Shown here piece by piece: positions 52,382 through 60,302 of a DNA stretch of 64,000 nucleotides (position 1 is the stretch's first letter; each line of letters opens with the position of its first letter). A program made the position numbers and the translations under genes. The notes beneath the pieces were generated by a model. That model searched no databases, was not told the origin of the DNA, and worked only from the letters and a program-made list of their open reading frames with translations. Source of the DNA: Verrucomicrobiaceae bacterium (GTDB lineage Bacteria; Verrucomicrobiota; Verrucomicrobiia; Verrucomicrobiales; Akkermansiaceae); NCBI GenBank assembly GCA_027491155.1, contig JAIXWR010000043.1, positions 62,001 to 126,000 of the forward strand. The letters run 5' to 3'.

Positions 52382-54727
52382 ATGATCCGCATTCCATTGG
52401 CACTCCCGCCCACACTTCTTGCCCTCTCGGCGGCGGCGGCCACCGCCGCCGAGCCGCTGAAGCCGAAGTCCGCCACCGCGAGCTCCACCCTCGGCGACCT
52501 CTCCGCCGCCAAGGCGATCGACGGCAAGGTCAGCGATGCCTCGCGCTGGGTCAGCAAGCCGTCCTCCGATCCGGCATGGCTTGCCGTCGATCTCGGTTCG
52601 GTCCAGCTGCTCGCCGGGATTCACCTCTTCAGCGGCTTCGGGGACTCCGACGCGATCTCGGATTTCAAGATCCAGTTCTGGAGCGGCGGCGAGTGGACCG
52701 ACATCCCTTCGGCCTCGATCCGCGGCAACAAGGCGACCGCCCTCGCCATCCCTTTCGACCAGACCGTCGCGGTCAAAACCGACAAGCTCCGCCTCTGGGT
52801 CCAAGCCAGCCACCAGGGCTACGCCCGCGTCAAGGAACTCGTCGTCTGGCCCGCCTCGGCCGGCGACCTCCCGCCCCTGCCCAAGGGCCAGCCCGGCGGC
52901 TCCAACCAGGCCGACATTCCGCTGATCTATCTCAACCAGAGCGGCTTCAATCTCGGCAAGCCGAAGCGATTCACCGCGCCGACGCTCGCCGACGGCACCC
53001 GCTTCATCGTCCGCCCCGCGAAGGGCGGCGACGCCCTCGCCGAAGGCACGATCACCGGCAAGATCGGGGATTTCTCGTCCTTCAACCCCTCCGGCGAAAC
53101 CGAATACGTCGTCGAAGCCGGCGGCCTGGTCTCCGTTCCCTTCCGCATCGGCCCGAACTGGCTCGAGCGCGTCAGCTACCAGGACGCGGTCGACTTCATG
53201 ATCGACAGCCGCCACTACGTCGGCGACCACCGCAACGAATGCCGCGGCTCCTTCGGCTGGCGCGACGACCACCACTTCGGCTGGGAACTCCACACGTTGG
53301 TTCCGCAGTGGCTCTCGAACCCTTCCGCCTACGAGCGCATGCCGCGCCAGGTGAAGTACGAGAAACCTGGTAACAAGAAGTTGTGGGGCGCCCTCGAGCC
53401 CTACCGCGACGACGCGCCCGACCTCGTCAAACTCATCCACTGGGGCGCCGACATCATCGTCACCCAGCAGGTCAGCCACGAGCACCTCAAGGCCCAGCTC
53501 GCCTACTTCCTCTACGCCTGGCCCACCCTCGAAGCCTGGCTGCCCGAGCAGAACTACCAAGCCGTCCGCGACTTCGCCTTCAGGACCTGGGCGGATCCGA
53601 AAAAGGACCACTCCTACCCCTACGACGAAAGCCCCGAGCACAACCTGCTCGCCCTCAAGACGAGGATCGGCAGCACCAAGGGCTCCCTCCCGCCCGGCGC
53701 ATCCATCGAGCCGAACCTCCTCATGCACGAGGTCGCCAAGCGCGAGAAACGTCCCGATGCCGCGATCTACCTCGATGCCGCCGTGAAACAGGCCGAATGG
53801 ATGGTCAAGCACCTCGACTGGAACGACCCGCTCGTCACCAAGGGCCAGCGCATGAGCGAGTTCATCACCGTCACCGGCCTCGCCCACCTTCTCCGCGAGT
53901 ATCCCGACCAAGCGCCGGAAGGCCTCCCGAACAAACTCAACGAATGGGCGAAGGTCCTCATCCGCCGCTCAGGCAACCTCTGGGACTTCCGCAAGCTCGG
54001 CGATGAACCGGACAAGTGGACACCCATGGGCGAAAAGCAGCAGATGTGGAACGAACCCGGCAACGTCGTCGGCCTGCCCGCACCCATCCTCGCCGCCCGC
54101 GGGTTCATCACCGGCAAGGACGATCAGCAGCGCCTCGACCAGCTCGTCTGGTCCCACTTCGACAACATGTTCGGCCGCAATCCGGTCGGCCGCCACTTCT
54201 CCTTCGACGCCCCGCGCGAGGTCGAAGGCGTCGAGCACGGCTGGTTCCGGTTCTACGTCGGCGGCATCGGCCAGCTCGCCGATGCCCGCTTCGTGATCGA
54301 CGGCTCGCCGAAGAACGGCCACTACCCCTACAACCCCGGTGCCGGCGACATCGGCTGGACCGAAGGCTGGGTCCAGTTCAACACCGCCTTCAACATCAGC
54401 CTCGCCTACCTCGCGTGGAGCGAGTCCAAGGTCGAACTCGCCAAGGAGGGCGACGAACTCGTCATCCGCCTGACCGCCCCGCTGAACTTCGACTACGGCA
54501 AGGCGGAAACCGGCACCGTCACGGTCGCCAGCGGCTTGGGCGACACCGAGCGCGTCACCGTCACCGAGGATTCCGCCAGCTCCGGCACCTTCACCGGCCG
54601 CCTCAAGCTCGCCTCCGGCAAAGCCGCTTCGAAGGGCGATGGCGCGCTCCAGTTCCAGCCCGGCACCACCGTCCGGGCCAGCCACGGCTTCGGCTACCTC
54701 GGCCGCCACGCCACCCTGAAGCCCTGA
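52382..54727 (+). CDS. secreted glycoside hydrolase-like protein with F5/8-type C domain
   Basis: 781-aa exported protein. Signal peptide MIRIPLALPPTLLALSAAAA; then an F5/8 type C (discoidin) domain at about 28-160 (WLAVDLGSVQLLAGIHLFSG); an Ig-like cellulase N-terminal domain at about 180-258 (IPLIYLNQSGFNLGKPKRF); and an (alpha/alpha)6-type catalytic region at about 265-680, with motifs NPVGRHFSF and HYPYNPGAGDIGWTEG as in GH9-like enzymes. A final beta-sandwich ends FGYLGRHATLKP. The exact family is not certain (GH9 or an unclassified relative). Probably cleaves a polysaccharide bound by the discoidin domain. Confidence 0.75.
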   Translation: MIRIPLALPPTLLALSAAAATAAEPLKPKSATASSTLGDLSAAKAIDGKVSDASRWVSKPSSDPAWLAVDLGSVQLLAGIHLFSGFGDSDAISDFKIQFWSGGEWTDIPSASIRGNKATALAIPFDQTVAVKTDKLRLWVQASHQGYARVKELVVWPASAGDLPPLPKGQPGGSNQADIPLIYLNQSGFNLGKPKRFTAPTLADGTRFIVRPAKGGDALAEGTITGKIGDFSSFNPSGETEYVVEAGGLVSVPFRIGPNWLERVSYQDAVDFMIDSRHYVGDHRNECRGSFGWRDDHHFGWELHTLVPQWLSNPSAYERMPRQVKYEKPGNKKLWGALEPYRDDAPDLVKLIHWGADIIVTQQVSHEHLKAQLAYFLYAWPTLEAWLPEQNYQAVRDFAFRTWADPKKDHSYPYDESPEHNLLALKTRIGSTKGSLPPGASIEPNLLMHEVAKREKRPDAAIYLDAAVKQAEWMVKHLDWNDPLVTKGQRMSEFITVTGLAHLLREYPDQAPEGLPNKLNEWAKVLIRRSGNLWDFRKLGDEPDKWTPMGEKQQMWNEPGNVVGLPAPILAARGFITGKDDQQRLDQLVWSHFDNMFGRNPVGRHFSFDAPREVEGVEHGWFRFYVGGIGQLADARFVIDGSPKNGHYPYNPGAGDIGWTEGWVQFNTAFNISLAYLAWSESKVELAKEGDELVIRLTAPLNFDYGKAETGTVTVASGLGDTERVTVTEDSASSGTFTGRLKLASGKAASKGDGALQFQPGTTVRASHGFGYLGRHATLKP

Positions 54728-54744
54728 GCCAATCACGCACCACG

Positions 54745-55833
54745 ATGTTCCTCCGCACCGCCCTGCTGGCCCTCTGCGTCCAAGTCCTGCCCGCGGACGA
54801 CCTCGACCTCGGTTCCAGGGTGCAGCCGCTTCCCGCCACGAACCGCTTCTCCCTGCACGATCACTTCGTCTGGTGCGGCGCCCCGGTGAAAGGGCCGGAC
54901 GGCAAGTATCACCTCTTCTATTCCCGCTGGCCCGTGAAAGCCGGCTTCGCCCCAGGCTGGGCCCTTCGCTCGGAGATCGCCTACGCCGTCGCCGACCGCC
55001 CGGCCGGCCCTTACCGGCACGTCAATGTCGCCCTGCCGCCGCGCGGGACCGATCCCGCCACCGGCCGGAAGTACTGGGACGCCGACGTGACCCACAACGC
55101 CAACGCCTTCTTCCACGACGGCAAATACTATCTCTTCTACATGGGCAACCACGGCGACGGGAAGAGCTACCCGATGCACCGGAACCACCAGCGCATCGGC
55201 GTCGCCTGGGCCGCCAAGCCCGAAGGCCCATGGACCCGCCTCGACCGGCCCATCGTCACCGTCTCCGAAGACAAGAAGGCCTTCGACTCGCTTTGCGTGA
55301 CCAACCCCGCCGCCTGCCTGCGTCCCGACGGCGGCGTGCTGCTGATCTACAAGGCCGTGGAGCACGTCGACGGCAAGGAAATGGGCGGCAAGGTCCGCTA
55401 CGGTGCCGCCATCGCCGCCCGGCCCGAAGGCCCCTATGTCAAAACTCCCGGCAAGATCTTCGAGGCCGACGGAGCCGGCGGCCATTGGATGCTCGCCGAG
55501 GATCCCTTCATCTTCCACAGCAGGAAACACGGCAACCGCTACTACGCCGTCACCCGCGATGTCGTCGGCACCTTCACCGGATCGAAGGGCGGGATCTGCC
55601 TGTTCCAATCCGACGACGGGCTCGACTGGAAGCCCGCCGCGCAACCGAAGATCCTCGGCTCCCGCTTCCTGCTGGCCGACGGCTCTAACAGCATTTCCCA
55701 ACTCGAGCGCCCCGCGTTGCTGATCGAGGACGGCGAACCGACCCATCTCTTCGGCGCCGCCGACGGCTACCTGAAGGAAGGCCGGATCAGCAGCAACGTC
55801 CAGATCCCCCTCGCTCCTTCCGGCAAACCATGA
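54745..55833 (+). CDS. secreted five-bladed propeller glycosidase-like protein (GH43/GH117-type)
   Basis: 362 aa with a signal peptide (MFLRTALLALCVQVLPAD). The repeat of W/YxLFYS blades (YHLFYSRWPVKAG, YYLFYMGNHGDG, GVLLIYKAVEH, RYYAVTRDV) gives a beta-propeller like those of GH43 and GH117. WDADVTHNANAFFHDG and LAEDPFIFHS hold the likely acidic residues. The family cannot be fixed from these motifs alone. It lies 17 bases after the F5/8-GH gene, and its stop overlaps the GH16 start by ATGA. Probably removes side chains or terminal sugars. Confidence 0.78.
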   Translation: MFLRTALLALCVQVLPADDLDLGSRVQPLPATNRFSLHDHFVWCGAPVKGPDGKYHLFYSRWPVKAGFAPGWALRSEIAYAVADRPAGPYRHVNVALPPRGTDPATGRKYWDADVTHNANAFFHDGKYYLFYMGNHGDGKSYPMHRNHQRIGVAWAAKPEGPWTRLDRPIVTVSEDKKAFDSLCVTNPAACLRPDGGVLLIYKAVEHVDGKEMGGKVRYGAAIAARPEGPYVKTPGKIFEADGAGGHWMLAEDPFIFHSRKHGNRYYAVTRDVVGTFTGSKGGICLFQSDDGLDWKPAAQPKILGSRFLLADGSNSISQLERPALLIEDGEPTHLFGAADGYLKEGRISSNVQIPLAPSGKP

Positions 55834-57089
55834 AGCTCATCCCCCTGTTCTTCCTCGCCGTTCTCCTTCCGACATTCTCCCAAACACCGCACCCCGCCCC
55901 GCGGGCCGACTCCATCCTTCCCGGCGGCGCGGGAAAATGGGAGCTGGCGTGGTCGGACGAGTTCGAAGGGTCGGAACAGGACCTCGACCGCCGCTGGATC
56001 TCCCAGAACGGGCCGAGCACCCACATCCTCAGCAGCCGCTGGCGGGAGAACGCGAAGGTGGCAAACGGCACCCTGAAACTCATCAACCGCAAGGAACAAC
56101 GCGGCGGCCAGCAATGGACCTCCGGCAACATCTGGACGCGCGAGCATTTCCAATACGGCTACTTCGAATGCCGCTACCGCTACGCCGCCGCCCCCGGCAC
56201 CAACAATTCCTTTTGGATCATGACCATGGGCAAACAGCCCGCGGGCAAGAAGTCCTTCGAGATCGATATCAACGAAGGACACTTCCCCAACGAGATCAAC
56301 ACCAACATCCACAACTGGTCCGACATCAAGGTGGTCAACGGCAGGAAGACCCATCCCACCTCCTCCAAGAGCTTCGCCTTCGGCGTGCGGCCGGATGTTT
56401 CCATCCAGCTGGAGACCCCGGTCAAAACCCGCCGCATCCGGCTCACCTCCACCCACGGCAGCCACTTCCACCTCGGGGAGTTCCGCGTTTTCAACGCCAA
56501 CCCCGCCGGCTATCCGGATCCTTTCTCGAAGACCGCCGACACCGACAAGCCGGGCCTCGTTAACTTTGCCAGGGAACCCGGCACCGCGATCCGCGCGAGC
56601 GGCTCCCACAAGCCCGGCACCGACACTTCGCGGCTGATTGCCGACGGGGACCCCGTCCGCCGCTGGGTCACTCAGGTCGAAGGCACGAAATCCGTGGAAA
56701 TCACCTTCGCCGGCGAGCGCGTGGTCGGCTGCATCCAGTTCCTCAACGGCTGGCCGGACAAGGGCAGCTGGAACGGCATGATGGACAACTACCGCATCGA
56801 ATACCACGACGGCGCGAAGTGGATCGAGATGGCGAAGTTCGACATCCTCGACGGCCAACACAACTTCGCCCGCGACTTCCACACCTACGGACTCCAGTGG
56901 ACCGAGAAGGAGCTGGTCTTCTACTTCAACGGCAAGGAGATCCGCCGCGAGAAGAACACCTTTTGCCACAGCCCCGCTCCGGTCTGGCTCAGCCTCGCCA
57001 TCATCGGCTGGGGCGGAAAGATCACCGATGCGATCGACGGCACCTTCATGGAGGTCGATCACGTCCGGATCTTCCGGCCCCGCCCCTGA
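55830..57089 (+). CDS. GH16 family glycoside hydrolase with inserted domain
   Basis: 419-aa exported enzyme of the laminarinase/agarase/carrageenase superfamily. Signal peptide about 1-20; the GH16 core starts near 37 (WELAWSDEFEG). The catalytic motif ExDxxE is FEIDINEGH with nucleophile Glu144, Asp146 and acid/base Glu149. The core is interrupted after INTNIHNWSD (about 155-165) by roughly 155 residues (184-340) that resemble an F5/8-type C domain (TRRIRLTSTHGSHFHLGEFR). It resumes with DFHTYGLQWTEKELVFYFNG and WLSLAIIGWGG. Such a position places a carbohydrate-binding-like module close to the active cleft. ATGA-coupled to the preceding gene. Confidence 0.88.
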   Translation: MKLIPLFFLAVLLPTFSQTPHPAPRADSILPGGAGKWELAWSDEFEGSEQDLDRRWISQNGPSTHILSSRWRENAKVANGTLKLINRKEQRGGQQWTSGNIWTREHFQYGYFECRYRYAAAPGTNNSFWIMTMGKQPAGKKSFEIDINEGHFPNEINTNIHNWSDIKVVNGRKTHPTSSKSFAFGVRPDVSIQLETPVKTRRIRLTSTHGSHFHLGEFRVFNANPAGYPDPFSKTADTDKPGLVNFAREPGTAIRASGSHKPGTDTSRLIADGDPVRRWVTQVEGTKSVEITFAGERVVGCIQFLNGWPDKGSWNGMMDNYRIEYHDGAKWIEMAKFDILDGQHNFARDFHTYGLQWTEKELVFYFNGKEIRREKNTFCHSPAPVWLSLAIIGWGGKITDAIDGTFMEVDHVRIFRPRP

Positions 57090-57248
57090 GCTCCACAGGA
57101 GCCATGCATCCGGCCGGCCCTCGGCCTGACGGCCATTCCACGATCGAATCCGAAACCGGATTTCGGGCAAGATTATCCATTTCAATTCCCGTGACAAACC
57201 ACGGAGGCATCACCCAGACTTCTCAAGGTCGATAAAACCCGAAAACCC

Positions 57249-59492
57249 ATGAGATCAAGAATTGCCATTCACAAGAAGGACGCGAACCGTGCCATCCCGG
57301 TCGCCACCGGGATGATTCTGCTCGCGGCCTTGCCGCAGGATTCCGAAGCGGCGGCCATCACCTGGGATCCGCCCCAGCCGATCGCCGCGGCCACCGATGT
57401 CTCGACCGAAGGCAGCTACTTCGGCTCCTGGGCCCCCTTCAATGGCAACGCCAACCAGTTCCCGGTCAATGGCGTGACCTTCCAGGGCTTTGACACCCTC
57501 GGCATCACCAACTCCGGCTTTTCCGGCGACGGCGGCCCCTACTTCGGCACCCACACCACCAGCGACGCCAATTACAACAACCTCGTCCGCTACGGCGTTT
57601 ACGCCAACGGCACCAACGCCAGCTTCACGCTCAACGGCAACGGCGCGCGCCCTCTCACGATCGGCCGCCAGTATCTCGTCCAAGCCTGGGTCAGCGACGC
57701 ACGGAATCTCGGGGTCTTCCGCTCCCAGACCATCAGCGGCTCGGCCGCGATGGCCTTCCCCTCCAACGGCTCCGGCATGGGCTCCTGGGTCATCGGACGC
57801 TTCACCGCGGACGCATCTTCCCAGCAGTTCGACATCGCCGCCAACCAGAGCGCCCAGCTCAATCTTCTCCAAGTCCGCGACATCACGCCGACCTCGAACA
57901 CCATCGCCTACTTCGACGGCACGACCGCGGGGACATGGGACTCCAGCAGTGCCACCGTCTGGTCGCTCGCCAGCGGCGGACCTTACACGCAGACTTGGAA
58001 CGGCACCATCGCCGGCCGCGCCGTCTTCGAAGGCACCGGCAACCCGGTCTTCGTCGCCGAAGCCCTGACCGTGCGCTCGATCAACTTCACCGCCCCGGGC
58101 TACAGCCTGGGCGGAAGCGGCACGATCAGCCTGATCGGCGACTCGACCCTCGACACCGGGACATTCGGCGCGACCATCAACTGCGCGATCGGGGGCTCCG
58201 GAGGGATCTCCAAGCTTGGAGACAGCACCCTCGTCCTCAGCGCCGCCAACCTCTGGAGCGGCCCGACCGCCATCCAGGCCGGCGCCCTCGAACTTCAGCG
58301 CGAGGTCGCCACCGACTTCGCCGGATCGACCACTTTTAGCGGCAGCGGGATCCTCCGGAAATCGGGTGCCGGCGAGATCCAGTGGGGTTCCTCGACGGCC
58401 GTCTTCGCCCTCGGCTCCGGTTCCAAGATCGAAGTCACCGGCGGCATCCTCAAGGGCGGCTCGAACGCCAACGATGTCTGGACGAGCAACCTCTCCGATC
58501 TCCACGTCACCGGCGGAGCCACCTTCCGCGGCACCGAAGCCAACATCCGGGTCGACACCCTGACCGGCAGCGGCACCATCGCCTCCGGCTACCCGGGCGC
58601 CGGTTACCAGGCCTTCATCTTCGGCGTCGACGACGGCTCGGGCACCTTCAACGGAGTCCTCGCCGACGACCTCGCCCCGGGCAACTTCTTCAAGACCGGC
58701 ACCGGCACCCAGGTCCTCACCGGACTCAACACCTACACCGGGAACACGACCGTCAACGGGGGTATCCTGTCCGTGGCCCAGGCCTCGTTCTCCAACACCT
58801 CGACGGTCTCCATCGCTTCCTCCGCCATCCTCGACCTCGACCACTCAGGCGCCGATGTCATCGGATCGCTGTTCCTCGACAACGTCCAGGCCAGGGCCGG
58901 CGTCTGGGGACGCCCCGGCTCCATCAACGACCTCGGTGCCGACTACGAGACCTCGCTGATCACCGGCGACGGCCTGCTCGACGTGACCACCGGACCCGAT
59001 CTCCTCGCCCTCTGGCTCGAGGAAAACATCAGCGACATCGACCCGCTCGCCGACGCCACGGCCACCGGAGATCCCGATGGCGACGGCTTGGACAACATCA
59101 CCGAGTTCGCCCTGGACGGCGATCCGCTCGGCGGGGCCGGCAGCGGCAAGGTCGTTGGAAAGGTGATCACCCTTGGCGGAGAGTCCGTGCTCACCCTGAC
59201 CCTGCCGGTCCGGGGCGGAGCCACCTTCAGCAGCCCCGGCTCGCCCGGCAACCTCGAGCTGGTCTCCGCAGCCATCGACGAAGTGATCTACCGCATCCAG
59301 GGATCCGATGCCACCCTCGCCGACTGGACCCTCGGCGTCACCGAGGCCACCGGTGCCGAAGTCGATGCCCTCCACCTCACCCTGCCCGCGCTCAGCAGCA
59401 CGGATTGGGATTACCGCACCTTCCGCACGCCCGGCAGCACCACCGGGGACGAAAAGGACTTCATCCGCGCCAAGGTCACCGCCGCCCCCTGA
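57249..59492 (+). CDS. beta-strand-repeat surface protein 2 with shared N-terminal domain
   Basis: 747 aa. The signal region is MIPVATGMILL-like within the first 35 residues (start at 57249 gives MRSRIAIHKKDANRAI before it). Residues about 37-215 form an all-beta domain (GSWAPFNGNANQFPVNGVTF) nearly the same as most of the next gene's product. Beta-strand repeats follow (NTYTGNTTVNGGILSVAQ). The C-terminal module has GDPDGDGLDNITEFALDGDP, then WDYRTF and FIRAKVTAAP, as in surface protein 1. The next gene is 28 bases downstream. Function unknown; probably a cell-surface or biofilm protein. Confidence 0.82.
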   Translation: MRSRIAIHKKDANRAIPVATGMILLAALPQDSEAAAITWDPPQPIAAATDVSTEGSYFGSWAPFNGNANQFPVNGVTFQGFDTLGITNSGFSGDGGPYFGTHTTSDANYNNLVRYGVYANGTNASFTLNGNGARPLTIGRQYLVQAWVSDARNLGVFRSQTISGSAAMAFPSNGSGMGSWVIGRFTADASSQQFDIAANQSAQLNLLQVRDITPTSNTIAYFDGTTAGTWDSSSATVWSLASGGPYTQTWNGTIAGRAVFEGTGNPVFVAEALTVRSINFTAPGYSLGGSGTISLIGDSTLDTGTFGATINCAIGGSGGISKLGDSTLVLSAANLWSGPTAIQAGALELQREVATDFAGSTTFSGSGILRKSGAGEIQWGSSTAVFALGSGSKIEVTGGILKGGSNANDVWTSNLSDLHVTGGATFRGTEANIRVDTLTGSGTIASGYPGAGYQAFIFGVDDGSGTFNGVLADDLAPGNFFKTGTGTQVLTGLNTYTGNTTVNGGILSVAQASFSNTSTVSIASSAILDLDHSGADVIGSLFLDNVQARAGVWGRPGSINDLGADYETSLITGDGLLDVTTGPDLLALWLEENISDIDPLADATATGDPDGDGLDNITEFALDGDPLGGAGSGKVVGKVITLGGESVLTLTLPVRGGATFSSPGSPGNLELVSAAIDEVIYRIQGSDATLADWTLGVTEATGAEVDALHLTLPALSSTDWDYRTFRTPGSTTGDEKDFIRAKVTAAP

Positions 59493-59520
59493 TCACCGCG
59501 AAACCCAACCTTCCTGAACC

Positions 59521-60198
59521 ATGAAAACCCCCACCTTCATCACCTCGGCCGCCTGCTTTGCCCTCGTCGCATCCGCGTCGATGGCCGCCACCGTGAACTG
59601 GGACGCGCCACAGGCCATCAGCGGGGCGTCCGACGTCTCCACCGAAGGCACCTACTTCGGCTCCTGGGCGCCTTTCAACGGCAACGCCAACCAGTTCCCG
59701 GTCAACGGCGTGACCTTCCAGGGCTTCGACGACCTCGGCATTACCAACTCCGGCTTCTCCGGCGACGGCGGCCCGTATTTCGGCTCCCACACCACGGGCA
59801 ACTCGAATTACAACACGCTGATGACCTACGGCGTCTACGCCAACGGCACCACCGCCAGCTTCACGCTGAACGGCAGCGGCACCGTCCCTCTGGTCATCGG
59901 CCGCGAATACCTCGTCCAGGCCTGGGTCAGCGATGCGAGGAATCTCGGCATATTCCGCTCCCAGACCATCAGCGGCTCCGGGGCGATGGCCTTCCCTTCG
60001 AACGGCACCGGCATGGGCTCCTGGGTCATCGGCCGCTTCACGGCGGACGCCGTTTCCCAGCAGTTCGTCATCAGCGCCAACCAGAGCGCCCAGTTGAACC
60101 TGCTGCAAGTGCGGGACATCACCCCGGTGCCCGAACCCTCCGCGGCTCTCCTCGGCAGTCTCGCGTCCCTGCTGCTCCTGCGGCGTCGCCGGGCTTAG
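59521..60198 (+). CDS. PEP-CTERM sorted protein, paralogue of the preceding N-terminal domain
   Basis: 225 aa. Signal peptide MKTPTFITSAACFALVASAS; then the same ~180-residue domain as residues 37-215 of the preceding protein, nearly residue for residue (GSWAPFNGNANQFPVNGVTF, SGFSGDGGPYFGS). The C terminus is a PEP-CTERM signal: VPEPSAALLGSLASLLLLRR followed by RRA. Such proteins are processed by an exosortase, which must be elsewhere in the genome. The gene is 28 bases after its paralogue and is followed by a terminator. Confidence 0.9.
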   Translation: MKTPTFITSAACFALVASASMAATVNWDAPQAISGASDVSTEGTYFGSWAPFNGNANQFPVNGVTFQGFDDLGITNSGFSGDGGPYFGSHTTGNSNYNTLMTYGVYANGTTASFTLNGSGTVPLVIGREYLVQAWVSDARNLGIFRSQTISGSGAMAFPSNGTGMGSWVIGRFTADAVSQQFVISANQSAQLNLLQVRDITPVPEPSAALLGSLASLLLLRRRRA

Positions 60199-60222
60199 CC
60201 GCACCAAATGACCCACCGACAG

Positions 60223-60259
60223 AGGCGGCATCCGGCACTCACTCCGGTTGCCGCCTTTT
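60223..60259 (+). terminator. Rho-independent terminator after the PEP-CTERM gene
   Basis: AGGCGGCA / TGCCGCCT stem (8 bp) with an inner CCGG / CCGG stem, followed by TTT. It lies 24 bases after the stop codon. Confidence 0.78.
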
Positions 60260-60302
60260 CGCGATAACACCCAAGGCTCCTGATCGATTCTCCCATCTTC
60301 CC

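Noticed and set aside
49219-52557. A long minus-strand open frame opposite the first beta-repeat protein
   Set aside because: Mirror of the Thr/Gly repeats; composition is low complexity and no family is recognisable.
48613-59492. Possible CRISPR arrays or tandem DNA repeats in the beta-repeat genes
   Set aside because: Repeats are degenerate at the DNA level and in coding phase, without constant spacer length; they are protein repeats.
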